Of a stretch of DNA of 37,124 nt, positions 1 through 8,672 are shown piece by piece (position 1 is the first letter of the stretch; every line of letters begins with the position of its first letter). The stretch covers positions 1 to 37,124 of the forward strand of contig JADIIU010000121.1 in NCBI GenBank assembly GCA_027603945.1. Reading direction: 5' to 3'. A program made the position numbers and the translations under genes. A model generated the notes under the pieces. That model was given only the letters and a program-made list of their open reading frames with translations, searched no databases and was not told where the DNA came from. The DNA comes from Terramyces sp. JEL0728 (Eukaryota > Chytridiomycota > Chytridiomycetes > Rhizophydiales > Terramycetaceae).

Positions 1-289
1 TTAAGGTCGGTTTTCCGTGAAAAAAGACCCGCACAAAGTTGGCCGTTTTTGAAGCGACAAAGCAAAGTAGGTTCTGCCCAAGAATTGGTTCAAAATGGAC
101 AATCAGAAAACCACCGCAATTTGAAACGATCAAGGAGCCAATTTCTCGGATAGGATTATGTATTTGTGATGAACGTGCTGAGTCACTGCCTCTGTTCGTC
201 CGAGGCGGATTACAAAAAAGTGCAAAATCGGGTGAGGCCCGAGTTTGTATAAAAAGAAAAGTAAACACAAATCGATAGTTTCCCCACTA
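1..289. other. Left-edge non-coding stretch with TATA box
   Basis: No convincing coding region here. Short open frames have no recognisable protein character and appear to be chance. The only element I can support is a TATA-like box at 248-255, just upstream of the transporter start at 290. Confidence 0.5.
248..255 (+). promoter_or_regulatory. TATA box of MFS transporter gene
   Basis: TATAAAAA sits 42 bp before the ATG at 290. If transcription starts the usual 25-30 bp downstream of TATA, the 5' UTR would be only about 10-15 nt. The same spacing is seen before the wall-protein gene at 5642. Confidence 0.5.
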
Positions 290-1918
290 ATGACCGAAGT
301 TAAAGAGTTCCAAGAGAATTTAGAGGTAGAAAAGAAATTGGATGTTTCAAATGTCGAAGGTGGTAAGACCGAGGAACCAACTGATCACTTGGATTATGTT
401 GCTGTAAAATTAACTACATTTCAGTTTGTATCTGTATTTATTTCATTCGCCCTTGCTGTATTTTTGGGTATATAACGATTAATCCTAGTTTCTCTTGATG
501 GAACAATCGTCGCAACCGCAATCCCGGCAATTGGAGCTGAATTCCAAGCTTTTGATAAAGTATCTTGGATTGGTATTTCTTTCCTTTTGACTTCAACTGC
601 GTTATCTCCTGCCTATGGTGAACTGTGTAATATTTTTGGTAGAAAGCCCGTGTTTATGTTTGCTATTATTGTATTTGAAGTTGGGTCTCTGATGTGTGGG
701 ATTGCAACCTCTATGAACTTCCTGATTGCTGGCAGGGCTGTTGCTGGTATTGGCGGTGGAGGTATCTTTTCTTGCGTGCTGATTATGATTGCGGATATCA
801 CATCATTAAAGGAATCTGGCAAGTACCAAGGAATCATTGGCGCAGTCTTTGGATTGTCTAGCGTTATCGGACCTTTGTTGGGAGGGATCTTTACCGACAA
901 ACTTACTTGGAGATGGTGCTTCTATGTCAACTTGCCTATTGGAGGTATTGCTGCCATTGTTGTGTTCATGTACTTGACTTTTCCACCACCAGAAGGTTCA
1001 ATCAGAGAAAAATTGTACAAGATTGATTATATCGGTACTTTCTTTATTGTTGCTTCCACTGTCTTGATCTTGATTCCATTGGAATTAGGCGGATCTACCT
1101 GGGCTTGGAGTGAACCAAAAACAATCATCTGCTTTGTCGTTGGAAGTATTCTTGCTATTGTATTTGTTTACGTTGAATTCAAAATCGCAAAAGAACCAAT
1201 TATTCCACCAAGGCTATTCAATGACAGATCAGTTTCGCTTGCATTGTTGGCCGCTTTCCTTGTTGGATGTGCATTTATTCCACTCTTCTTTTATGTGCCT
1301 ACCTTTTTCCAACTTGTTGATGGAGAGAGTGCAACCTTATCTGGCTTGGAAAGTATTCCAATGATCTTTGGTTTAGTGCTTACTGCAACTGTATCTGGTG
1401 CTTTGGTCGGTAAACATGGTAATTACCGTGTTTGGTTCTTTGGCGGAGCAGTGTTGCTCGCTGTTGGTCTATTTTTAGTGTCCAGACTTGGCCCTGGTAC
1501 ACCCAAAGTATTACAAATCATATTTTTATTCATTGGCGGTCTTGGTGTTGGTTCAATCATCCAAGTCAGAGTTTACGCTGTCCAAGCTGGTGTAGAAAGA
1601 GACGACATTCCTTCTGGAACTTCAGCTTCCAACTTTTTCTTGAACTTGGGCGGTACTTTTGGTTTGGCAATCTTTGGAACTGTATTCAACAATGCTCTTA
1701 ATAGTTCCTTGGGTCCAGATATTGCGAAAATTGCTATAGGAAGTCCAACTACAATCAGAACTCTTCCTAATGCTGCTGATATTATCCAAGCTGTCAGTAA
1801 TTCCCTGAGCAAGTCCTACTACTTTCCAATTGCTGCAGCAGCTTCTATTTTAATAGTAGCTGCATTCGTTAGAGATAGAAAATTGGCTGACGGTTCTCCA
1901 GTTCATATGGCAGCTTAA
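290..1918 (+). CDS. MFS drug:H+ antiporter-type transporter (DHA2-like, 14 TM)
   Basis: Two exons (290-467, 489-1918) split by a 21-nt intron at 468-488 give a 535-aa protein. Exon 1 encodes a charged cytosolic N-terminus and the first half of TM1. Joining to exon 2 restores the typical TM1 sequence reading L-D-G-T-I-V-A-T-A-I-P. Without splicing, a TAA in the intron ends the frame. Visible family motifs are motif A (GELCNIFGRKP), AGRAVAGIGGGGIF in TM4, and motif C (GAVFGLSSVIGPLLGG) in TM5, the antiporter signature. Length fits fungal DHA2 exporters (about 550 aa). Known members export drugs or metabolites at the plasma or vacuolar membrane; the substrate here cannot be told. The start at 290 is the only ATG in frame with exon 1 and lies behind a TATA box. 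Confidence 0.93.
468..488 (+). other. 21-nt intron in MFS gene
   Basis: Starts GTATAT, has ATTAAT near the 3' end and ends TAG. The length is a multiple of three, but retention puts a TAA stop in frame (473-475). Homology of TM1 to MFS exporters fixes both junctions. Confidence 0.9.
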
Positions 1919-1937
1919 AATAGATATCTATACTTTG

Positions 1938-1943
1938 AATAAA
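1938..1943 (+). terminator. AATAAA poly(A) signal, MFS gene
   Basis: AATAAA begins 20 nt after the transporter stop codon (1916-1918). It is one of the longest such distances in the window. Confidence 0.5.
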
Positions 1944-2165
1944 GGATTGTTAATTGAAAACTGTTTGATTTGCATGAAGCTTGAAGCAATCGTGATCAAA
2001 ATCCATTATAGTCCTTGCTTGATGGTAATTGGTATTAATGAATCATGATATTCCGGTAGAGCCGCTTTACTCAATCTGTAAATGCAAAAATACAAGGAGA
2101 GCTGCAGCGATTAGTCTTATATGTCAAACCAATATTTTGAAAGCCACAATAAGTTTATTTTTTGA

Positions 2166-4964
2166 ATGCAAGAATCGAAAAAAACCTCTGGCAAAAAAGA
2201 AAACGAGAGAGATGTTAGTGCAGACCATCCTGTTGGAACAATTCAGCAAAGACGTTTGCGACCTCGACATACCAGATATACTCCTAATATCAGTGAAATA
2301 CAAACACAGGGTTTACCAAGTCAACCACAAGAATCTCTCCCAAATTCCAATTCAAAAAAGCGTAAAAATACAGCTTACTTGAAACCCAGCGCAAAGAAGG
2401 GTAAAACTGGCACCATTTCGAATGGCGAAAAGATAGTTATTTGGGTCAAATATCATCTATATCGAGCGATGAGTTATAAGGTAACGCAAAGTTCAGACAT
2501 ATCGGGTCTGATAGATAAAGTATTTAGAGCCCTCCCTCATTTGGAGAAGAAAGGGTGCAGCCAAATGTCATTTAGTTTGCACATTCCGCCCAGTTGCAGC
2601 AACTCGGAAATGAAGAAGGCTACTCTTGGAGAAGATAGTAGCAACCTGCTTGCCTCGAGTTGTTTGGTAGCTGATTTGGGTATAGCTGGTTCCTCTGAAG
2701 CGAATGCATTAATTCTACATAAATTATCACCTCAAGATTCATCTGCAAATGTTACTTTTACTTTTGGAAGATCACAGACTGCAGACGCAGTAAAAGAATA
2801 TATGTCGCTGGCTGAACAGTTAAAGGATACGAAAGAAGTTAATGATATGGCAAAAATAATCAAGGACAACGATAATGTAGAGGACTCTCCATTCATTGTT
2901 ATGGTTGGTTCCAGTGGGATTGGTAAAACTCAGATGGCCTTTAATCTGAAAGCCAAAGGATTTACTGTAGTCTATTTGCCACTTATTACGACTGGCGATG
3001 AAGGTGCCCAAACAATCTACAGAGCTTATCTCGAACATACCCGTGCATTTCAGGAGTGTATCAAAAGGGATTTTGAAGACTACACAAAAAGAGTAAAGGA
3101 AAACAAAAGCGACACTGGTGTCCGGCTAGATGCATTTCACTGCTATGGATTATTATTGGCAATGTTGAACGATTCTAGCCAATGGCGAATGCAATCAGCT
3201 TTGAAAAACGAACTCTTTGATAAATTGGAAATGTATGAAAGAGAAAATCGCGTGGTTGTGTTTTTCGATGAATTTCCAGCACACGACCGATTTGCTGATA
3301 ATACAGAAGAATTACGATTTATGAGAAATGTATATCGAGAAATTGGTGTTACAGTAATAATTGCCTCCACTAACAGCGCTGCCACAAATCTTTTGAAAGG
3401 GAAAAATTCTGCTTCTAGGTCTGGGATATGGTGCAATGTGTTCCCCCTATACATCAACTATATTGTCCCTAAGGATGTATACAAAATTCCTTGGCTAATG
3501 TATTTATTGAAGCACAGCCGGCCACTTTTTGCTCAAGCAGCTTATTCATACTGGAAAAGCTATCCAACGGTGTCGCTCTCAATCTCCTACCTGACTGGGA
3601 TGTTTAAAGCAATATTTAATTTGATGTCCAATTTTTGGAAGAATTCGAAATATGATGCATTTACTCACGGGCAGATATGTTTGCTGCTCTCTGCTCATTC
3701 AATTGACGAAATGGTCTATCACAAGGTAAATGGGATTTTTGATGACCAGGTGCATTCCAAAAAAAGAAATCCTGGTAATACTTTAGTTGCAAGTTCACAA
3801 AACAACATAATTATTGCGAAGCATTACTCAAATTTAGAAGAATACTCTCCTTTCCAATTGCTAAAGGATGGTACATCCCTTTACAAAGTTAGTGACGGTG
3901 AAGCTTGGACACCGAAAACCAGGTTTCTCGGCCCAGAAAAGGATTTACTCTTGCACCTAGTTTCAATGGGATGTGGAGATGATGTACCTTTTAAAGGAAC
4001 ATTCGCCGAAGCTTATTCAGATACTTTAGAATACCAATCGTTTAAACTTCCTATTCGAAACTTAAATCAAGAAAGCAATGACGGACAAGAAAGAGAGGCC
4101 ATAGTTTGTGCGACCCTTGTTCTTGCGAGCAGATATCACGGCCTGGAGCTTTGTGACTGGATTCCCTTTCTCAAAAGGTTTGCTTTTGAAAATGTACTCG
4201 AATTTTCAAATAACCACTCAAAGTCCAACCACATCGACCAAGAGGTTATACCGCTTCTCTCTGGAAAAGTGCCATTCCTTGGATTCCCAGAAGTTCAATG
4301 GCCACATGATTTAGAGAGAGTTTTGGGAATGAGTGTTGGTACGATAAAGAGGTGTTTGAACTCTGATAAGTTTGACATTAATGTTGAAAAGGAAATGATT
4401 GTAAATGGAAAAAGTCAGTGGAAAAAGGTGTTTACAGTGGAAGTTAAAGACAGGAAAGCTCCATTCGGATGGAGATCAGTCGCAAACACGTTTGCTAGAA
4501 TACCTGATGGATCCAAAATCCATTTGATAGTTATAAATACTTTAATCCAAAAGTTTTCAGAGATTGTTGAACCCAGGAAAGCTACTAAAAGGGCAGGTAA
4601 TGTTGCACTAATACCAGGTATATTCCCTCTCAAAATAGCGAAAACCAAAGCTACAGATAATTTTGCAAGGAATATCTTGCCTTTAACGAAAAAACAGACA
4701 AAAAAGGGAGATAATCTGTCAGAGATGTTGTATGAAGACGTTTATGAAGCTATTGAGGAGCAAAGGTATGACGAATTGGTTGGGAATAATGCAAACCTGG
4801 CCAAGACGCTTGTCTGTCGATTTGATGGAAATCACTTTCACAAAATGGAAGGCATAATCAACAAGTGTCGATGTGAATTACAAGATCATGGAAACTGTAA
4901 AATGGATTCGCTAATCATCGTCATCCCTCTTTGCGACCTGGAATGCCCGGTATTGAATGACTGA
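2166..4964 (+). CDS. Crinkler-like P-loop NTPase protein
   Basis: Intronless 932-aa ORF. Residues 1-80 are polar with basic clusters (KKRK near 68 and AKKGKTG near 80) that could be a nuclear localisation signal; there is no signal peptide. A P-loop ATPase follows: Walker A GSSGIGKT at residues 248-255, Walker B VVVFFDEFP at 363-371, and a sensor-like ASTNSAATNLL near 400. This order, with a long C-terminal part after the ATPase, resembles the NTPase module of crinkler (CRN/CR-type) proteins known from oomycetes, chytrids, Rozella and Glomeromycotina, where the C-terminal part is often a restriction-fold nuclease. I cannot point to nuclease catalytic residues, and the canonical crinkler N-terminal header is not obvious. 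It differs from its neighbours in having no introns. It could instead be another STAND/AAA-type NTPase. Confidence 0.7.
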   Translation: MQESKKTSGKKENERDVSADHPVGTIQQRRLRPRHTRYTPNISEIQTQGLPSQPQESLPNSNSKKRKNTAYLKPSAKKGKTGTISNGEKIVIWVKYHLYRAMSYKVTQSSDISGLIDKVFRALPHLEKKGCSQMSFSLHIPPSCSNSEMKKATLGEDSSNLLASSCLVADLGIAGSSEANALILHKLSPQDSSANVTFTFGRSQTADAVKEYMSLAEQLKDTKEVNDMAKIIKDNDNVEDSPFIVMVGSSGIGKTQMAFNLKAKGFTVVYLPLITTGDEGAQTIYRAYLEHTRAFQECIKRDFEDYTKRVKENKSDTGVRLDAFHCYGLLLAMLNDSSQWRMQSALKNELFDKLEMYERENRVVVFFDEFPAHDRFADNTEELRFMRNVYREIGVTVIIASTNSAATNLLKGKNSASRSGIWCNVFPLYINYIVPKDVYKIPWLMYLLKHSRPLFAQAAYSYWKSYPTVSLSISYLTGMFKAIFNLMSNFWKNSKYDAFTHGQICLLLSAHSIDEMVYHKVNGIFDDQVHSKKRNPGNTLVASSQNNIIIAKHYSNLEEYSPFQLLKDGTSLYKVSDGEAWTPKTRFLGPEKDLLLHLVSMGCGDDVPFKGTFAEAYSDTLEYQSFKLPIRNLNQESNDGQEREAIVCATLVLASRYHGLELCDWIPFLKRFAFENVLEFSNNHSKSNHIDQEVIPLLSGKVPFLGFPEVQWPHDLERVLGMSVGTIKRCLNSDKFDINVEKEMIVNGKSQWKKVFTVEVKDRKAPFGWRSVANTFARIPDGSKIHLIVINTLIQKFSEIVEPRKATKRAGNVALIPGIFPLKIAKTKATDNFARNILPLTKKQTKKGDNLSEMLYEDVYEAIEEQRYDELVGNNANLAKTLVCRFDGNHFHKMEGIINKCRCELQDHGNCKMDSLIIVIPLCDLECPVLND

Positions 4965-5641
4965 GGTTGATTCGAGTTAGTCCGACAATAAGCATATCAA
5001 CGTGAAGAGAAATCTTGGTTTTGTTAATATTTGCATTGTATATTTATTAGTGCTGGCTTTTGAGATTTCCATGTGTTGAAGGCTTCCCTGCTGTGTAATG
5101 ACACGATGACTCACTAATTTAGAAACTCTGCCTGCATCGTGGCTTTATCATCAATTACTCTACCTTACCGAGATTTGCAAGAATTTTTCGCGAGTAACAT
5201 CTCCAAGGTAAACAATGGATTTAGAATCAACCGAATGAGGATTTGCACTCATACTGGGGTAGTTTTACGTGAGGGCAGAACAGCAGATACTTTGTGTTTC
5301 CAATCTCTTTGGTGTCGGCTTGTTACATCTTGTGTCGGCTCACATATTAAATTTAATCTATTCATCCCAATAAAAAATAACAATCCTCCCACATGCTAAA
5401 TCTACATGGAACAGTGTTTATTTAAACTAAATTACGATACTACCTTTCATATTAATTTTTCACTCGTCCGAAATTGATTCATTGTGGGTTTCAGAAAGCG
5501 CCAGCAAGGCAGAGTGTACGAGGCAACCATCAAAATGATTGGGACAGACAGTTTGGCTGAGTATGAGGCACATCGCCTCATTTTAGCCAGGAAAGTATAT
5601 AAACACAACTAATTATCAAATCAGTACCAAATAAAATAAAA
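4965..5641. other. Intergenic region upstream of wall-protein gene
   Basis: About 680 bp without a believable gene. An 86-codon open frame at 5139-5399 has no coding character. The only recognisable element is the TATA box at 5596-5603. Confidence 0.5.
5596..5603 (+). promoter_or_regulatory. TATA box of repetitive wall-protein gene
   Basis: TATATAAA lies 46 bp before the ATG at 5642. The sequence between them is A-rich, typical of a short fungal leader. Confidence 0.55.
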
Positions 5642-6160
5642 ATGCAATTCTTAGTCTTATCTGCTGCTGTCGTCGCTGTTGCTCAATACTATCCTGTAAC
5701 CACTACTCCTTGTGCTGAAGATTTAGCTCAAGTTGTTCCTACTACTACTCCTTGTGCCGATGACCTCGCTGTTGTTGCAACCACCACTCCTTGCGCTGAA
5801 GATCTTGCAGTTGTAGCTACCACCACTCCTTGTGATGAAGATCTTGCAGTTGTTGCAACCACCACTCCTTGTGCTGAAGATCTCCCAGTTGTCGCTACTA
5901 CTCCTTGCGCTGAAGACCTCCCAGTTGTAGCAACTACTCCTTGTGCCGATGACCTCGCTGTTGTTGCAACCACCACTCCTTGCGCTGAAGACCTCCCAGT
6001 TGTAACCATGACTTACAACACTCCAGCAGCTTATGCAACTCCAGCTGGCCAAGATTTAGCTGTTGCTGCAACTACTGGCTACGGCTACCACAACATTGTC
6101 TCTGGTGCTTCAACCACTTTCTCTATCTTTTCCCTCGCTGTAATTGCTCTTGCACTATAA
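5642..6160 (+). CDS. Repetitive secreted GPI-type cell-wall protein
   Basis: 172 aa in a single exon. Residues 1-14 form a hydrophobic signal peptide (MQFLVLSAAVVAVA). Residues 20-121 consist of eight tandem units of 12-14 residues built on TTTPC(A/D)(E/D)DL(A/P)VVA, each with one cysteine, giving eight evenly spaced Cys and many Thr for O-glycosylation. A degenerate ninth unit without Cys (PAGQDLAVAATT) follows. The C-terminus has small residues (SGAST) followed by a hydrophobic tail ending ALAL, as expected for GPI-anchor addition. I infer a surface or wall mannoprotein. I do not recognise a named family. The stop codon overlaps an AATAAA signal, and the convergent DnaJ gene ends 22 bp away. 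Confidence 0.85.
   Translation: MQFLVLSAAVVAVAQYYPVTTTPCAEDLAQVVPTTTPCADDLAVVATTTPCAEDLAVVATTTPCDEDLAVVATTTPCAEDLPVVATTPCAEDLPVVATTPCADDLAVVATTTPCAEDLPVVTMTYNTPAAYATPAGQDLAVAATTGYGYHNIVSGASTTFSIFSLAVIALAL
5699..6004 (+). repeat. In-frame coding tandem repeat (8 units, 36-42 bp)
   Basis: Eight near-identical units of 12-14 codons, each containing ACTCCTTGTGC or a one-base variant of it. Units alternate between GCTGAAGAT and GCCGATGAC at the acidic positions. Some units lack one Thr codon, so unit length varies by 3 bp, consistent with slippage or unequal exchange. Confidence 0.9.
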
Positions 6161-6165
6161 ATAAA
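6160..6165 (+). terminator. AATAAA poly(A) signal overlapping stop, wall protein
   Basis: The last A of the TAA stop (6158-6160) is the first base of AATAAA. The convergent neighbour has its own signal at 6172-6177 on the other strand. Confidence 0.55.
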
Positions 6166-6171
6166 AGATGG

Positions 6172-6177
6172 TTTATT
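6172..6177 (-). terminator. AATAAA poly(A) signal, J-domain gene
   Basis: TTTATT on the + strand, five nt past the J-domain gene's stop codon (6183-6185). Confidence 0.5.
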
Positions 6178-6182
6178 ATACT

Positions 6183-6626
6183 CTACTGTTTTTTACCTGA
6201 CATTAGCTTGATTAGCGGATGATTCGGAGCATATTTTTTCACTCTTTGGTAGTTTACGAATGCATACGCGTATAGTCCGAATGAGAGGAGTCCTATTATT
6301 ATCCCATGTGCAATTGATTTGTGTATGGTTTTCCTATCTCTTGTTGCCATTGACTCGTAATTTATATCTGGATCATTGTACTTTTTGCGATATGTACATG
6401 TCTTGTGTGTCGGGATACTTTCCTTGTACTTTCCTGTTTTCAAGAGGTTGTAAGCGTTGTTTATTTGAACAAATTTGCGCTGGTTGATCTTTTTCAGGCT
6501 CAAATCAATAGTCTTATCCGGATGCAACTCTTGAACCAGCTTATAGTATGCTTGTTTGATTTCTTTTTGTGTAGCTGTGTTTGTCAATCCCAGGATTTTA
6601 TATGGTGAAGTGAACCTCCTACTCAT
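6183..6626 (-). CDS. J-domain (DnaJ) membrane co-chaperone
   Basis: 147 aa, single exon. A J domain spans about residues 8-65: helix II (KEIKQAYYKLVQELHPDK), the HPD motif at 36-38 that stimulates Hsp70 ATPase, and helix III (KFVQINNAYNLLKTG). There is no G/F-rich or zinc domain, so this is a type III (class C) J protein. A single transmembrane helix lies near residues 110-130 (IIIGLLSFGLYAYAF) with a short basic tail ending KKQ. Small J proteins with one C-terminal helix often sit in the mitochondrial inner membrane or ER. The N-terminus MSRRFTSPYK is basic enough to be mitochondrial, but this is inference. It lies downstream of the mitochondrial SSB gene on the same strand. Confidence 0.87.
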   Translation of the reverse strand: MSRRFTSPYKILGLTNTATQKEIKQAYYKLVQELHPDKTIDLSLKKINQRKFVQINNAYNLLKTGKYKESIPTHKTCTYRKKYNDPDINYESMATRDRKTIHKSIAHGIIIGLLSFGLYAYAFVNYQRVKKYAPNHPLIKLMSGKKQ

Positions 6627-6739
6627 TGGTTTAAAAATGGGAAAAATCAGAGAGTAATTCCGACAGTCTTTTAATTATCAGAATAAAGACGATTAAAAGT
6701 CCACGGTAAATTAATGACTCATTGGTGTGAATGCAGTGT

Positions 6740-6745
6740 TTTATT
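6740..6745 (-). terminator. AATAAA poly(A) signal, mtSSB gene
   Basis: Six nt beyond the mtSSB stop codon (6752-6754). Confidence 0.5.
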
Positions 6746-6751
6746 CCAAGA

Positions 6752-7130
6752 TCATTCAACTTCTTCAATTGATTTACCATCTAGTACTCGTACAGTATTA
6801 GCAACAACAGTAACGCCTTTTTTACTATTATCCTCTGTCTGCCAGTACTTGAATTCCCCTTCCACAAGCACCATGCTCCCCTTACCCACACTTTTCAAAG
6901 ATCTAAGAGTGGTGACTGAATGCCACATTGTTTCCGTCTCATATTCATCTCCCCTTTTAATAGATTTCGTCGTTGCCATTGAAAATTTCCATGATCCTTG
7001 GTATTTCGAATCTTCTTTTGGATGATTGAACGGAACAAACTCTGGATTCTGTCCAATTCTTCCTACAAGAGTGACTTTGCTGTATACTGGATTAGTAAAA
7101 GGTACTTGATCGTCTAAACACTCGCAACAT
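6752..7130 (-). CDS. RIM1: Mitochondrial single-stranded DNA-binding protein
   Basis: Two exons (7130-7106 and 7086-6752) with a 19-nt intron at 7087-7105 give 119 aa. Exon 1 is only eight codons plus one base (MLRVFRRS) and supplies a short arginine-rich mitochondrial presequence. Exon 2 is an SSB OB fold: strand 1 KVTLVGRIGQNPEF, then ETMWHSVTTLRSL, GKGSMVLVEGEFKYWQ and a final strand VTVVANTVRVLDG. It matches the length of yeast Rim1/human SSBP1 without an acidic bacterial tail. The role is coating single-stranded mtDNA at replication forks. Without recognising the intron the protein would start at an internal Met and lose strand 1. The gene starts 30 bp after the stop of the upstream secreted-protein gene. 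Confidence 0.92.
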
Positions 7131-7155
7131 TTTTAGATTAGTGAAATAAAAAAAG

Positions 7156-7161
7156 TTTATT
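7156..7161 (-). terminator. AATAAA poly(A) signal overlapping stop, secreted protein
   Basis: On the minus strand the stop reads TAA and continues ATAAA, so the last A of the stop begins AATAAA. The next gene's ATG is only 25 bp beyond. Confidence 0.55.
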
Positions 7162-7655
7162 TAGAATATTAATATTGGCAGAAAGAGTAAGAGGGAATAA
7201 GTTGCGGCTGAATTGGCATCAAATACTGATGGTGCAGTTGTTTGCACCAAAGTTGCGAATTGATTTGGAGCGCCGTTATTGTAGGCGTCCGGAGAAACTC
7301 CATTTGGTACAGATCCAGTAGTTCCACTATTCGATCCGCTTGTTGTCTGCCCATTATACTGCTGATTCTGTTTTATATAATAACCAGCATTTGGATCATT
7401 TGGACAGAAATTGGTAAAACATCCTGCTACTGTTCTATAAAACGAACCGATGCAGTATGATACTGTTACTGCTCCTTTACAGGCGATATCTGCTGTCCTG
7501 CTTTGCGGCGGTAACGGTTGGCCACTAACAGAAACCACGCCATTAGAGATACATGCATTGAAAGCATAGTTTGGTAGGTTTTGGGTGCAATTTAGTGTTT
7601 GTGAAGTTACAAATGTAAGCAAGAGAAATATCGCTAGATTTTTAACGCAAGACAT
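7161..7655 (-). CDS. Secreted cysteine-containing GPI-type protein
   Basis: 164 aa, single exon. A signal peptide covers about residues 1-19 (KNLAIFLLLTFVTSQ core). The mature part has six cysteines in its first 65 residues and one N-glycosylation sequon (NCT). A low-complexity linker rich in Gly, Ser, Thr, Asn and Pro follows. The end, about SAATYSLLLFLPILIF, is a hydrophobic tail preceded by small residues, as in GPI-anchored proteins. This layout (small disulphide domain, glycosylated linker, anchor) is common in fungal surface proteins. I do not recognise the domain family, so no specific role is proposed. Confidence 0.8.
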   Translation of the reverse strand: MSCVKNLAIFLLLTFVTSQTLNCTQNLPNYAFNACISNGVVSVSGQPLPPQSRTADIACKGAVTVSYCIGSFYRTVAGCFTNFCPNDPNAGYYIKQNQQYNGQTTSGSNSGTTGSVPNGVSPDAYNNGAPNQFATLVQTTAPSVFDANSAATYSLLLFLPILIF

Positions 7656-8672
7656 GAATTTTTGATTTTGGCAGAGAATTTAGTGGTTGGTTTATCCGCA
7701 TTAAATTGTCGAGGTTTATCCATTATGAGGTATATCGGTTCGTTTCCGATAAGTATCGTTGAAAATTCAGCAGAAATGCTATGGTATTCGCTTTTTGTAT
7801 AGATCATAGTCAGGCGTATTTGAATAAAGGACTAAAATTCAAATAGAAAAGGTAAGGAGATATCTCTTTACAGACCAGGTTTATCAAGTGCAAGTACGTC
7901 TACGTCAGTGCGTCAGTAGTCATGCAGTAGTTTCGACTAGTTCTCTATAATGGACTTGCTCAATGATAAATTCCATGGAGGTTTTAGGGCAGTCAGAATC
8001 AAAGGACATTCATAAATTCCAGCAAGTTTAATGATATTTGGATAATCCCGCTAAATTGAAATACTTGGTGTCTTCTACAGCAATCGCCTGTTTCAATTAA
8101 CAAAGTTGGTCCACTAAGATGATGTGGTTACTATTTTCAATCACATGAATCTGTGCTTTGCCCCTATCTTTGCGGAAACAGGCAGAAATGACCCAGACTA
8201 TAAAGCCTTGGATGGTATATACACCTTTGCCCTCCACTTCAATTGTTTTAATAGAGAACCAAATAATACCACATAAGGTATGATTAAAATTGGAAATATT
8301 GACGAAATAAAAAAGGGGCAGAGATACCCAGGAACTTGCTCTAGAACAATGCCAAATGAATACTTTGAAATGCTAATAACCATTTTTTTAGTTTTTCTGC
8401 GCAAAGGTCACTAGTTTCCTTTTTCGTCCTGAACAGCGGATAATTTTATAGAACCAGTCTTGCAGCAGATTCATTCGGCCTCTATAAAATCAGATTCATA
8501 TTGAATTTTCGAGTTTGCTTGACATGCTTGCATATTCGGCCAAAGACCATCTTTAATAAAATAAATCGGTTTTTAGCCCAAAGGCGGATTCGTCCTCCAC
8601 CTTGGTGGCACTTTTAGCCAATCATTTGAAAAGAAAAAACTGGTGAAATTATTTTTACAACCACAATTTTTG
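7656..8672. other. Long intergenic region, divergent promoters
   Basis: About 1 kb between the start of the secreted-protein gene (-) and the first zinc-cluster gene (+), so it should hold two divergent promoters. A 68-codon minus-strand frame at 8198-8404 is hydrophobic but has no family resemblance and no plausible exon partner; I do not call it. Around 7895-7935 there are clustered ACGTC/CGTCAGT repeats of unknown meaning. Confidence 0.45.

Noticed and set aside
5139..5399. 86-codon plus-strand frame
   Set aside because: Composition not protein-like and no ATG start context; treated as intergenic.
5723..6052. Two long minus-strand frames opposite the wall-protein repeats
   Set aside because: They are repeat-driven shadows of the plus-strand gene, which has a signal peptide, a TATA box and a poly(A) signal.
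8198..8404. 68-codon hydrophobic minus-strand frame
   Set aside because: No family resemblance, no exon partners with mini-intron signals, no nearby poly(A) signal; likely chance in AT-rich DNA.
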